From CAZCVI01 sp964502145 (GTDB taxonomy: Bacteria; Acidobacteriota; Aminicenantia; UBA2199): 64,000 nt of DNA. Made by a program: the position numbers and the translations under genes. Positions 16,378-31,300 of the stretch are shown here, piece by piece (the stretch's first letter is position 1; each line of letters begins with the position of its first letter). Under the pieces are notes generated by a model. It searched no databases, was not told the DNA's origin, and was given only the letters and a program-made list of their open reading frames with translations. The stretch covers positions 25,918 through 89,917 of the forward strand of contig CAZCVI010000022.1 in the NCBI GenBank assembly GCA_964502145.1, written 5' to 3'.

Positions 16378-19300
16378 TTATTTTATCTCCTGGTTAACCA
16401 CCTCGCTAAATATACGGGCAAACTCTTTGATGTGGTCTATATTTCTGAATATAGAATGATGATCACCATTGATTTCATGATAAATAACGGGATCGGTGCA
16501 GTGCTCACCCCAGGATTCGACACGGTTGGGATTGTGACTGGCGCGGAAATAGTGGATCGGGGTGAGAATTTTCCCGGCGGGTATATATTGCAGACCAGAA
16601 CTGGTATGAACTCGGTTTAAATTGAGACACTGAATCAATTCTGGACCGGTGAGACTAAAATAATTGGGCAATGCAAGGGCATTGTCAATGAGTAATTGCC
16701 GGAGTTGATCAACCATGCCAGGAACATTGGTGAGATAATCGACGGCATTGTTCCAAAGTTGGTCGAGATCATTGATTTGCTCCAGATCGGTGGTGTTCCC
16801 GGTAGCCATAAAGAATGGTTTTATATAGGATCGTTCTGTTTGGATAGAAAACTTCTCTATCACGCGATTCTCATTGATCTTGTACTTGGGACCGGAACAA
16901 TCAAAGAAGCCGAGAAAGGATAATGTTTCTCCGATTTTCTCCAGTTGCATGGCCATTTCCAATGCCAGATGCCCACCCCACGACCACGCGACGATATTGT
17001 AGGGACCATGGGGTTGTATTTTTTTCATTTGCTGGATGTAGCGGGCGGATATGATTTCCACGGTGTCGTTGCGCGGGACATAATGAGCTAATTTTTCTGC
17101 TTCGACGCCCCAGCAATTAAATTGGGTGCCCAGGTGTTGGCAGAACTCAAGATAGGCACTGACATCACCCAATACTTCATGAACAAAAAAGAAATTACCG
17201 ACGGACTCTGGAGAACCATTGAGCATAACAAAATTCCTGGGTGTTTCGACAACGACATCTGACAATTGGGCACTGGCTAAATAGTTTTCCAAAGCACTGA
17301 TGGTGAGATGGTTAAACAGGGTAGCCACGGGTATATCCTTGCCGAGTTTAGCGCGCAATTGATTGGCAACGCGAACCAAATCAAGCGAGTTACCACCGAG
17401 ATTAAAAAAGTTGTCGTGGATACCGATTCTTTCCAAGCAAAGAATTTCTTGCCAGATGTCCACGATCATTTGTTGCAAGGGGGTTTCGGGTGCATGATAG
17501 GAGTCAGCGGTATGGAAATCCAATTCAGTGGGTTGGGGTAACCGAAAACGGTCGATTTTTCCATTCACATTCAAGGGGATGCTGTCTATTTTCATAAAGC
17601 AGGCGGGCACCATATAGGGGGGTAACTTCTCCTCAAGGAACTTTTTCAACGGGGCGATTGTCGTGGGTTCGTCGGTAGTGGCGGGGGTAAAATAGGCGCA
17701 CAGATATTGTCTTTGATTGTCTTTCCTGTCAATCACAACGGCTTCATCAACAGCGGGGTGTTCTTTGAGGAGGTTTTCGATTTCGCCTAACTCTATTCTG
17801 AAGCCACGGATTTTGACCTGATGATCGATGCGGCCTAAAAATTCAATGTTACCATCGGGCAACCAACGGGCGAGGTCACCGGTTTTATATAAACGCTGGG
17901 AAAAAGGGGTGATAGTGGAAGGGGTAAGAAATTTATCATGGGTTAATTCTGGACGATTCAAATACCCCCGGCCTACTCCAATACCAGAGACACAGAGTTC
18001 ACCGGTTAAACCTTGGAGACAGAGGTGATTGGTTTTATCGAGAATATAAATCTTCATGTTTTGCACGGGGGCACCGATGGTAACGGGATCGGTTTCGGGA
18101 GCGTGGGTCATGATGTGATGGGTGATATCATCGGAAGCCTCGGTAGGGCCATAGGCATTAACAACTTTAATATGGGGGTATTTTTTAAACCACCGTTTTA
18201 ACAGGTTTGAACTGACAGCTTCGCCGGTAACGAGGAGATACAGAACGGGCAGAGACGCATAGGTATTGTCCTGGGTTTGAATATCCAAAAAGGTGGTCAG
18301 GTAAGAGGGAACAACTTCGAGGATATTGATTTTGTTCTTGATGAGGTGTTGTTTAAAATTGACGGGTTCGAGGATGATCAGATTGGGAAATATAACGGTT
18401 CTGCCACCGATAATCAAGGCGGTGAAAAACTGCCAGACGGAAATATCAAACATTTGGGACGCATTCTGGGCAATTATACTGGTATGGTCGAGTTGAAGAT
18501 CATTGATCTTGGCGTACATATGATTGACCATGCCGCGATGTTCGATCATGGCGCCCTTGGGTTTTCCAGTGGTGCCGGAAGTGTAAATAATATAGGCAAG
18601 ATTGGCCACGTTAGTGCTGATCTCCTGGGTGGTTGGGTCTTGGCTTGAAATATCATTAAATAACCACTGGTTAAGTTCATCTGCGGTCACAAGAATTTTA
18701 GCGGCACTATCGTTTAATATAAAATCAACGCGTTGCTTTGGGTATTCTTGATCAATCGGCAGGTACACGCCACCGGATTTTAATATGCCTAAAATGCCAA
18801 TCAGCATTTCTATGGAACGTTCGGCTAAAAGACCGACAATACTTTCACTGGATACGCCCTGTTCTCGTAATATAGTGGCGATTTGATTGGATTTTTGATT
18901 TAATTGGCGATAAGAAAGAAAAACCATGCCTGTTCCTAAAGGTTGGGAGAATCCTGCCACAGCAATATGGTCTGGGGTTCGTTCGACCTGCTGGACAAAA
19001 CAATCATGAAAGGTGAGATGGGCGGGATACTGGGCATCGGTTTGGTTAAACTCGACCAATAAGCGGTTTTTTTCGCGGGGGGATAACATGGTTAAGTCGG
19101 CGATGAGTATTTCTTCTTGCTGGATGATTTGTTCAAAGGCTTCCTGATAGTGATGGGCAATCCGGGTCACATAATCGTCATCAAGGACATACCCATTGTA
19201 ATAAAATGTGATCCGCAATAGACCGGAACCACCCACGGTGATGTTAAAATCAAAATTGGTTTGCTCAAATACATTAACATTATCCAATGAGATGGATGTG

Positions 19301-22300
19301 CCGGTATTATTCCTATTATTATCTTGTCCATAGCTTTGGATTTGATCGGCAATAGGATAATTTTCAAACTCAAAGAGGTGATCGATTAGATTTTGTTTTA
19401 ATGGGCTGTGGGATTGAATATCAGCGAGGGGATGGTAATGAAAGGCTTCGCTGGTGAGTGCATCGGCCTGAACTTTTTTAAGTAGTTCAGTAAAAACCAT
19501 GTCCTGGTGGAAGCGGATACGCACGGGAATGGTATTGATAAATAAACCGATCATGGATTCGATACCATCCAATTCAAAGGGCCGACCGGATACGACGGTG
19601 CCAAATACCACATCCTCTTTCTGAGTATATTTTCCTAAAAGAATCGCCCAAAGAGTTTGCGCCAGGGTATTTAGGGTGACATTGTTGCGAATGGCGAGAT
19701 GATTGAGCCGGGTGGTTTTCGCTACATCGAGAATAAATGACATGTCTTTATTGACATATGGGGTTTGCTGCTCATTTTTCTTTATTTTGGGCGGTAAGAT
19801 GGCGGTTTGTTCGTCAAAGGCGGCGAGGTAGTTTTGCCAATATAAACTGGACTCGTCTTTGTCGCGCTTTTCAAGCCATTGGATGTAGGTTCGATAGGGT
19901 TTAATGGGGGGTAATTGCACGGTGTGTTGCTGGACATAACTGTCATATATGGCGAAAAACTCATCATTGATTATGCTGATACACCAACCATCCATGAGAA
20001 CATGATGAAAGCTCCAGATAAATTGATAATCGGCTTTAGCCAACTGGAGTATGGAGATACGGACCAATATATCATGGCTGAGATCAAACGTAGCGCTCTT
20101 ATCTTTGGCTTTAAACTCTTGGACATATTTCTCTTTCTCCTGGCTGTCAGCGATGTGGCAGATATCCTGGTAATAAAAAGCCACGGGTCTATTTTGGAGC
20201 ACGACTTGCAAGGGCAGCGGGGTATTTTTATGGACAAAGGCGGTGCGTAATATATCGTGACGTTTAACGAGTTGGTGCAAACTTTTTTCAACCAAGGGGA
20301 TGTCCAATTCACCGTGCAACCGGAAAGCGGTCTGCTGGAAATAAGAATTGGAGGTTTTGTCTAACAAGGCATGGAATAACATGCCCTGTTGCATGGGGGA
20401 TAAGGTATAAATATCCTCGACTTCGGGGTAAAGTTCCAAGACTTGCTGGAGGGAATCGATGGTTAATTCTTTGTAAGTAAAATCACTGGGCGTGGGTTCT
20501 CTGTTTTCTTTGGCGGCACAAAAGGTGATGATGTGTTGGAGCTGGGATTGGAAAAAATGGGTGAAGGTGGTGATGGTCTCTGGTTTGAAATGGGTTGAAT
20601 TGTAAGAAACAGTAATAGATAAACAATTATTGCTTGTTTTGCCATTTATTTCCAGTTCGTATTCACGTTCTGAATGTAAACTGCGGGTATAGCCGATAAA
20701 CTCTGGGGCTAATTGAAACGAAGATAGGGGGTTGATCGGGGTAGAACTGGGCGGGGTATATCTGAAAATAATTTGTGGCTGGGATTGATTGGTTGTTTTT
20801 TGACTGGGAATGTCCTGGGTCAAATATTTTAAGATACCATAACCGATCCCGTGATTGGGAACTTTTCGTAAGGTCTCTTTGATCTCTTTGATCTGGCGTG
20901 CGGTATTCCGGGCATAAGAGATATCCAAAAGCACGGGATACTGGGCGGTAAACCAACCAATGGTGCGGCTAACATCTATATCACTGGTAATATTTTCTCT
21001 ACCATGACCCTCCAAGGTGAGATACAGGTGGTCCAAACCAAACGTTTTTTTGATGGCTAAACCCAATGCGGTTAATATTATGTCAGTGCTCGCGGTGTTA
21101 TAACAGTGATTGGCTTTCCCTAAGAGGAGGGTGGTTTGAACTTCTTCCAGGTTAAAAGAAATACAACGGGTATCTTTTAGGGCATTTTCTGCGACTTTAA
21201 AATCCTTTTCGATATAGTGGATATAGGGGATGGTGTCGGATTCCAGGTGGGTCCAATAGGATTTTTCGTTTAATATTGTTTTATGATAGGCATATTCCTG
21301 TAATTGTTCGGACCAGTATTTGAAGGAATCTGTTTTTAAGGGCAAGGTGGGGAAGTGGTCAACCAAGAGTTGTTCATAGAGTGCTTCTAGGTCTTCAATA
21401 AGTATGGACCAGGAAAGGTCATCAATAACGAGTTGATGAATGGTGATGAATAATCGGTCGCCATCGTGAAGGTGAAACAATCCCAGTTTCATCATGGGAC
21501 CATTTTCCAGGTCAATGCTGCTGTGAATGAGGTTTATTTTCTCATTGAGTTCTGCCAGGAGTCCGGTAGAATTGTTTTTCCAGTGGGTGAGGTCATATTC
21601 CTGAAAGGATAGTGGATAATCGATCCCCTGGTTCATTTGCCAGGGTTCATGGGTTTGCGGGTCGATTTTATAGGTCATACGCAAGGCATCATGGATTTCT
21701 TGAATGATAATAAACACTTTTTCAAGGGCTTCGATATCATATGGGGTGGGTGAATAGAGTAAAACAGCTTGATTAAAATGATGGGCATGGGGGGTGAAAC
21801 GATCAAAAAATGCTCGTTGAATGGGAGTTAAAGGAATTGTGCCGCAAATAGCGGATTGATCTGGAATACGATGCAGTTTTTCTACATGGGGGGCTAAATC
21901 GGCGATAGCAGGGTATTGGAAAATATCTTTCATGGTTAACTGGTATCCGGCACTGTCCATGCGTGACATGATCTGGATGGATTTGATGGAATCACCACCA
22001 ATGGAAAAGAAATTATCATGGATACCGATATTCTTTTTACCCAGTACTGATTCCCAGATATTGACCATCTTTTTCTCCAGTTCATTTCGCGGCGGGGTAT
22101 ACTGTTCTACTTGTTCCAATTGGGGTACTGGAAGAGCTTGGGTATCGAGTTTCCCGTTGGGGGTCAGGGGGAGTTTATCCAAGAGCAGAAAATGGGCGGG
22201 GATCATGTAAGCGGGGAGTCGTTGGGCCAGATACTCTTTTAATTGGGCAGGTTCAAGGGAAGATTGTTCGAAAGAATGGGGCACGATATACGCGCACAGA

Positions 22301-25300
22301 AAATGACTGTTGCTTTCATCCAAGCGAAGCTGAACCACTACTTCTTTGATATTGTCTTGTTTCATTAATTGGTTTTCAATCTCGCCGATTTCAACGCGCA
22401 TGCCGCGAATTTTGACTTGGTTATCGAGTCTGCCTAAAAATTCGAGATTGCCATCAGGACACCAGCGCCCGAGGTCACCGGTGCGATAACAAAGAGTGGT
22501 AGCTGAGTGGTGGTTGGAGAGTGGCGGGGTAAAATAAATAAATTTTTCAGCGGTTAATTCGGGGCGGTTTAAATACCCACGGGATAAACTGGACCCGGCC
22601 AAACATAACTCGCCAGTGACACCGATGGGACATAAAAAGAGGCTTTTATTTAGAACAAACACGGTGACATTACTGATAGGTTTACCAATCACAGCACGGG
22701 GGGTGTCGGGTGTGAGTTCATAGGCGGTGGTATTAACGCTGTTTTCAGTGGGGCCGTATTCATTGAATATGCGCACGTGGGGTAAGCGGTCAAAATGTTT
22801 GCGAATCAATTCATCGGGAAAATTATCGCCGGCACAACAGATCATTTTTACATGGTTTAAATCCTGGGCGATCTCTTCAAGCATGACATTGTAAAAAATG
22901 GGCACGACAATAAAATGGCTGACATTATTCAGGGTAATCGTTTTTCGCAGAATGGTGAGGTCAGAACGTTCTTCATCGCGGATCAGCACGAGACAAGCAC
23001 CACCGAGTAAAGGGGTGAAGATATCGGTCACAGAACTATCAAAGAAATAAGGGGGAACTTGGAGACTGACATGACCGGGAGCATATTCATAATTATTTTT
23101 CCGCCAAATTATAGTATTAACAATGGTACGATGTTCGACCAGTACGCCTTTAGGAATCCCGGTGGAACCAGAGGTGTACATCACATAAGCAGGGTCACTG
23201 GCCGTTCCAGTAACGGGTCTTGTCACGGGATAGTGACGGGTCATTCGTTGCAGGTCTTCAATACTTAAAATGGCATGAAGACCAGGGCACTGGGACTGGA
23301 TACTGGTAATCTTTTGAAGATAGTGCTGCTGGGAAATCACAATGGCAACAGAGGCATCATTAAACACGAGACGGAAACGTTCGACAGGAAGGGAAACATC
23401 AACAGGAATATAGGCACACCGTGCTTTCATTATGGCAAAAAGCACGATAATGAGTTCAATAGAACGATCCATTAGGACGGGCACGCGGTCACCGGGTTGT
23501 ACGGCTTGTTCCGTACATAAATACTGGGCCAGTTGATTGGCTTTCTGGTTTAATTCGCGGTAAGTGATTTGGCATGGTGCTAAACCTGAAGCGGTTTCAC
23601 CAATAATGGCAATGTGATCTGGGAATAGGTCAACCTTGTCTTCAAATAATTGATAAATAGTTTTATTATCGGGGTACGAAACAGTGGTATTATTAAAATC
23701 GAAAAGCAATTGTATTTTCTCGGCTTCGGGAAGCATGTCGATTTGGTCAAGGTGTTGGGTGGGATTCTGGAGAATAGCGGATACAATGTTTTGCAGATAG
23801 AGTACAAACCGTTGGATCGTTTCGGGTTTAAACAGTTTGGTGCCATATTCCAGGACACAGGAAATTTGTTTGTCTAATTCGGTACATATCAGGGTTAAAT
23901 CAAATTTGGAGGTAGTTTGTACAAAGGGATGGGGACCCAGTTTTAAACCGTGGTTTTCAACGGTGGGGATATCCTGGTTTTCTAAGACAAACATGGTATC
24001 AAACAACGGATTGCGTCCTGCTTCCCTGGTTTTTAATACTTTCTCTACCAGTTCTTCATATTGATAATCTTGGTTGGCAAAAGCGTTTAAGGTGTTTTCT
24101 TTTAGTTCTTCCAAGAAGGCGTGAACACTTTTGCTGGGGCTGGGATTATTTTTTAATACCAGTGTATTAACGAACATGCCGATCACTTGTTCTAAATCGG
24201 CATGGGAACGTCCGGCAGTGGGTGTGCCCACGATGATGACTTCCTGGTTGCAAACTTTGGCTAGAAAGATATTATAAACGGCCAGTAATACCATATATAA
24301 TGTAGCACCTTGCTGTAATGCCAATATATTTAAGGCACGGGTGGTTGGGTTGTCAAGAGTAAATTTTATGGCGCTACCGGCAAAGTTTTTCACTTTGGGA
24401 CGTAAATAATCCAAAGGTAAATCCAATACGGGGATATCATCGGCAAATTGGTGCAACCAGTAGGATTCTTGCTGGGTAATTTTTTCTTGATGCTGGGTTT
24501 TCCACACGGCGTAATCCTTGTAATGGATTCGCGGGCGGGATAATTCCTGGCCGCCATAAAAGGTCATAAAATCTTTGACTAATACACCCATGGAAATGCC
24601 ATCAGAAATGATGTGATGCATATCCACGATTAAAAAGAATTCTTCTGCTTGGATGTGCATGAATGCTACCCGCATCAAGGGTGCTTCGGTCAGATCAAAG
24701 GGCCGGATGAAACTGGTAATAAAGTCTTGCGAAGACTCTGAGCGTTGTGCAGCGGGGGCAAAACTGGTATCAATGGTAAATTCAACGTGCTTATGAATTC
24801 GTTGCACGGGGTGATCATCAATAAAAGCAAACGAGGTTCTGAAACTTTCATGCCGCTGGATTAACTTCTTAAAGGCCAGTGCCAACTTTTCCACGGCAAT
24901 GGTTCCTTGCAGGTTGATGATCTCGGGTAAATTATACTCTGTGCCGGTTTTATCCATTTGCTGGAGAAAGTATAACCGTTTCTGGGCCGAGGACAGGGGA
25001 TAGTACTCCTTCTCTTCTACGGGTGCAATGAGCAGGAACTGTTCGCCACCCACATGGTTGACATGGATAAACGCGGCGATTTCGCGGATTGTGGGTCTTT
25101 TGAATATTTCTGCCAGGGGTATTTTTACATGGAGTGTTTTGTGAATTCGCGAAGTCAGGGTCGTGGCTTTTAAGGAGTGACCACCGAGAAGGAAAAAATT
25201 ATCATCTATACCCAGGGGGTTTTCCGAGGGGGTTATATTTAAAATATCGCACCATATACTAATCAATTCTCTTTCTATTTCGTCGCGTGGGGCTACGACT

Positions 25301-28300
25301 TGACCGGTGATTTTTATTTCTGGGTCGGGTAAGGCACGACGATCAACTTTGCCTGAGGGTGTCAAGGGTATTGTTTCTAATGGAATAAAATAAGCGGGCA
25401 CCATATAATCGGGTAAATCGTTGAGTAAATATTCCCTTAATTGGGATAAGGAAAACTCCTGGTTTGCAACCACATAGGCAACTAAACTCTTATCGCCAGA
25501 GGAATCTTCTTTAACGGCGACAACTGCATCCAAAATGTGCGGGTGTTTGAATAACAGATTTTCAATCTCGCCCAGTTCAATGCGGAAGCCTCTAATTTTC
25601 ACCTGGAAATCGATTCTGCCGAGGAATTCGATATTGCCATCCGGTAACCAGCGGGCCAAATCACCGGATTTGTAGAGTCTGGAAGAAAATGGGGACAATG
25701 CAGGTAAAGAAATAAATGTATCATGGGTGATTTGCGGTTGATTTAAATAACCCCGGGTGAGTCCAGGACCGGCAATACATAATTCACCACCCAAACCAAT
25801 GGCTTGAAGCTGGGCTAATTTATTGAGGATAACGATATTGTAATTTCTGATTGGTTTCCCGATGGGAACATCAACTGGCAAAGGTGCTTTACATGAATAA
25901 TAGGTGGCGCAGACTGTGGACTCGGTGGGACCGTAAGTGTTATAAACCGCTGCGGTTGCTATAAGGTTATTTATATAGTGTGCTTTGAGGACATCACCAC
26001 CACTGATATAAATGCGGATGGGAAATGTGCTGTCTGACTTATTCAATTCATTTAACATAAGTGGTGAAGCAGTGATAAAGGTGACGCCATGTTTTAAAAT
26101 AAACGCGGCGAGTCGTTCCATGTCTTTGACGCTATCGCTATCTGGCAAGGCGAGTTTGCCGCCTTTGAGTAAGATAGGATATAGTTCTTCCACAAAGGCA
26201 TCAAAGGTAAAAGAAGCTTGCTGGATAACAATATCTGAAGGGAATAACGTATACTGCTGCTCAAAGGCATGAATATAAGCCAACAAATTACCATGCTCGA
26301 CTAAAACGCCCTTGGGGCGACCAGTGGAACCGGAGGTATAGATGATGTAAGCGAGATTTGTGGGAGTTATGGGAGTTATGGGAGTGATGGGAAGTATGGG
26401 AAGTATGGGAGTTACGTGAGTAACGGGAGTTAGATGAATGGCTTCTTGGATGACGTGTTGGGTGAGTAGGAGTTGGGCGGAACTGTCTGATAACATGAAT
26501 TGTTTGCGCTCTTCGGGGTAGTTGGGAGCAATCGGTAGATAGGCGGCACCGGATTTTAAGATGCCGAGGATGCCAATGATCATTTCGATAGAACGATTTA
26601 CCATGAGAGCGACAATGGTATCGGGTAATACGCCTTTGGCGGTTAAATATAAGGCCAATTGCTGGGATTTATGATTTAATTCAGCGTAGGTTAATTGACA
26701 CGCACCGTTTTGTTCGCCCAAAAGTGCGATAGCATCGGGAGTTTTATGGGCTTGGTGACTTAATAGTTGATCAATCATTTGCGCGGCAGGGTATGCAGTG
26801 GCAGGAGTGTTAAATACCTCTAAAATGTGACGCTTCTCTGCATCTTCTAACAGATTGAGCTCGGCGATCTGGAGTGATTCGTTATCCAATACCCGCACGA
26901 TTTGCGCGAATATAGTTAATAAGTGTTTGGCAAATCGTTGGATTGTCTCCGGTTTAAAAAGAGCGGTACAGAATTCCAACGCACAATGAATCCGATCCTC
27001 TATTTCCATCAGCTCAAAGGTAATATCTACCTTGGCACTCTTGAACTGCGAGGGATATGACGAAAAGGTAAGCCCTTCAACAGACAAAGACGAAAATTCA
27101 AAATTTTGCACGAGTAACATGACATCAAAAATAGGATTATGACTAAAATTGGGGGTCTTCTCTATATGTTTGATGACTTCGCGGAACGGATAAACCTGAT
27201 TTTCAAAGGCGGCCAGGGAAACTACTTTGACATGGTTCAAAAAATCCCATACCAATTGTTCGTTCTGGATTTGATTGCGCATGACTACTGTATCCAATAA
27301 AAGACCAATGAGCGGAGCCATGTCCATATGGTTGCGACCGGCTACAGGAGTACCCACAATCAAATCGTTCTGCCCCGTGTAATGAAACAAAGTAATTTCC
27401 AATGCAGTTAAGGCGAGCATGTACAAGGTGGCCCCGGATTTTTCTAATAAACGATTGATAGCACCCCTGAGTTCGGCCTCAATTTCAAAGGTAAGTACTT
27501 GCCCGGCAAAGGATTGCACTGCTGGACGGGGAAAATCAAGGGGCATTTCCAAAACTGGCAGTTCCCCGGCGAGAAGAGTGAGCCAATAATCTTCATGTTT
27601 TTGCAATAAACCAGCGGCTAAACGATCCTGCTGCCATTGGGCAAAATCTTGATATTGGATTCGTAATGGCGCCAGTTGATTCTCTGCACCGCCATAAATT
27701 GCGGTTAATTCATTCACAAATATAGTCATTGAAGAACCGTCAGAAATGATATGGTTCATATCAAAGATTAAAATATGGTTCTCATCATGTTTCCTGATCA
27801 AGCCCATGCGTAATAGTGGCGCCTGGGAAAGATCAAAGGGACGAATAAACGCGGATATCTCCCCGGCAAAATCCTCTATTTTAAAATCCACATGCGAATG
27901 AACGCGCATCACAGCTTTCTCTGCTATCAACAAAAAAGATGTCCGTAACATGTCATGCCTGCGAATCAAGGCGTTTACGGCTTGCTCCAAGCGGTGTTTA
28001 TCCAGTTTGCCGGTGACTTCCAGAATTAAAGGCATGTTGTAACTGGTGCCAATGCCCTCCATCTGCTGTAAAATATAAAACCGTTGCTGCGAAGATGATT
28101 GCGGGTAGTATTCTTTCGCTTCGACCGGTCCAATTCCAACATATTGCTGGCTAATGGCATTGTGAATATACAGTGACAGTTCCCTGATCGTGGGGCTTTT
28201 AAATATCTCGGTCAACGGAATAACCACGTCAAATAGTTTGTGTATTTTGGAGAGTAACGAGGTGGCTTTTAAGGAGTGACCGCCCAGGTGGAAAAAATTA

Positions 28301-31300
28301 TCGTCGATGCCGATGGGGGTTTCTATCGCTAATAATTCGCACCATATCTTGACCAATTCCTCCTCGATGTGATCGCGTGGGCCCTGAAAGTCTTTTTCAA
28401 AAGTGAACTCCGGTTCGGGTAATTTTGCACGGTCAATTTTCCCGGTGGCGGTGAGCGGCAAATAGTCCATGGGAACAAAATAAGCGGGGATCATGTAATC
28501 AGGTAATTGATTGGCGAGGTAATCGCGAAGTTCCTGTGTTTTGACAGTGATATGAGAAACAAAATAAGCGGCAATATAACTATTTTCTGGACCGCTACCC
28601 TCTACTGCTTTTTTGGCTACGACGATTACATCCTGTATATGGGGGTGTTTTAAGAGTCTATTTTCTATTTCGCCCAATTCAACACGGAAGCCGCGAATCT
28701 TAACTTGGAAATCCAAGCGACCGAGAAATTCAATGTTCCCATCCGGTAACCAGCGGGCTAAATCACCGGTTTTGTAGAATGGTGTGGCTGCAATGGCAAG
28801 AGAGATAAATTTGTCGTGGGTTAAGTCGGGATTATTTAAATAACCACGGGTTATACCATGACCACCCACAATGAGTTCACCGGGTACACCGATGGGACAT
28901 AGCTGATTATTTTTATCAATAATATACGCCGTGGAATTGGCAATGGGTTTACCAATAGGAATGCTTTCGGAAAAGTCGCGTTGGATTAAAAAGGTAGTGG
29001 AAAAGGTGGTGTTTTCGGTGGGACCGTATCCATTGATAATGTTTAACTCCGGGTAATAGTTCCACAAGCTGGAAATATGCACGGGCGATAAGACATCGCC
29101 TCCTACCAGCAGGTTCTTTAGCCCTGCGAAAGTGTCAATATCGGCTTGTGATACCTGGTTGAATAAGGGTGAGGTCATCCACATGGTGCTAATATTATTT
29201 TCTTGGATGGCTGCTTTTAATTTATCGGGCGTGATAATCGTTTCTTTGTCCACGATCACCAGTATTAACCCATTGAGTAATGCGCCCCAGATTTCAAAGG
29301 TAGAGGCATCAAATGCCATAGCACCGGTTTGTAAGATACTGTCTCCGGGAATAAATTGGATATAATTGGTATTTTTTACTAAACGGATTACATTTTGATG
29401 GGTGACCATCACACCTTTTGGGGTGCCGGTGGAACCGGAAGTATAGATGATGTAGGCTAAATTTGTGGGAGTGATGGGAGGAATGGGAATTATGGGAGTT
29501 ACGTGAGTAACGGGAAATATGGGAGTGATGGGAGTGGCTTCTTGGATGAGGGTGGCGGTGAGGAGAATTTTTGTGCTGCTGTCGGTTAGCATGTAGTGTT
29601 TGCGCTCTTCCGGGTAATCGGGGTCAATGGGAAGATAGGCGGCACCTGATTTTAAGATGCCTAATATGCCGATGATAGTGGATGGGGCACGGTCACCGAT
29701 GATTCCGACAATATCATCGGGCAAAATGCCATTTCCGAGTAAAAAGTGCGCGATTTGATTGGATTTTTCATTTAATTGGGCATAGGTGAGTGCGTCTTTC
29801 TCCATGGTCACCATGTTTTGTCCGCTGATAGCTAAATCGTTGGGGGTTCGTGCGGATTGTTCCATGAATAATTCGTGGATGGTTTTGCTGGCCGGATATG
29901 TGGTGGCGGTATTGTTGAAATCATGCAGGATTTGGGTTTTTTCGGCATTGGATATAATTTGAATGGCTGATATTGTCGTGTCCGTATTATTGAGTACCGC
30001 AGATACCGTGTTGTTAAAATAGGTGATGAACCGCTCAATGGTATTTTCATTAAATAAATGCGTGCTGTATTCAAATGTCAGTTCTAACTTCTTGTCTACT
30101 TCTAAAACAGTTAATGACAAATCAAATTTGGCTGTTTTCCTTTCCTGCTGATAGGTGGAAAATGTTAAACCGGGAATTGCCATGGCCTGGGTGGCCTCGT
30201 TTTGTAGCGTGAATAATGTATCAAACAACGGGTTACGACTGATATCCCGCGTGACAACCACTTCATCCACAATATCTTCATACTGATATTCCTGATTGTC
30301 AAACGCTTTTAACGTGCTCTCCTTGACTTCATATAAAAAATCAAACCACGTTTTCCCCGCTACTGGATAATTGCGCAACGCCAACGTGTTCACAAACATA
30401 CCGATGATCTTTTCCAGGTCTGCATGACGGCGCCCGGCAATGGGCGTGCCAATCACGATGTCTTCTTGACCACTTAATTTTGCCAAGAAGATATTATACA
30501 AAGACAACAGCACCATATACAACGTGGTTTCTGTTTTTAATGCCATTGTATTTAATGCCGCGCTGATGTCGTTGCTTAATGCAAATTTAATTCTATTACC
30601 GGCAAAACTCTGCACCACGGGCCGGGCATTATCTATAGGCAGAGCTAAAACAGGTATCTCCTCGGCGAAAAGACCACGCCAGAATTCACCCTGTTTAAAA
30701 AGGTCCTCGCTGGCTCGTTCAAAACGTTGCCACTCCGAATAATCTTTATACTGGAGAGCCAACACGGGCAAATCTTTTCCTGCCAGAAAAGCGGCAAATT
30801 CATACCCGAGAATTTCCATTGAAAAACCATCGGAAATAATATGATGTTGATCCACTAACAAGATATGTTTCTTTTCTTCCAATTGAACCAAACCCACGCG
30901 CAACAACGGCGCGGTATATAAAAAGAACGGGCGGATAAAATCGTCAAGCTGGGAAGCTTCCAGGTATTCAATAGCAAAGAAAAAATCGGAATGAATACGC
31001 TGCACTGGTTCTTCATCAATCACAGTAAACGAGGTACGAAAACTTTCATGCCGTTGGATCAGTTGTTCCACCGCGTGTTCCACCCGGTGTGTATCAAGCA
31101 TTCCCTCCAGCATCCAAGCGGCTGAAATATTGTACGCGGTCCCAGCCATGTCCATTTGCTGGAGAAAGTATAAGCGTTTCTGCGCCGAGGATAACGCGTA
31201 ATACTCTTTCTCTTCCACCGGGTCGATCTGGATATAGTTTTCGCCAATGGCATGGTGAATATAATCCGCTTGGCCCCGGATAGTGGGTCTTTTAAATATC

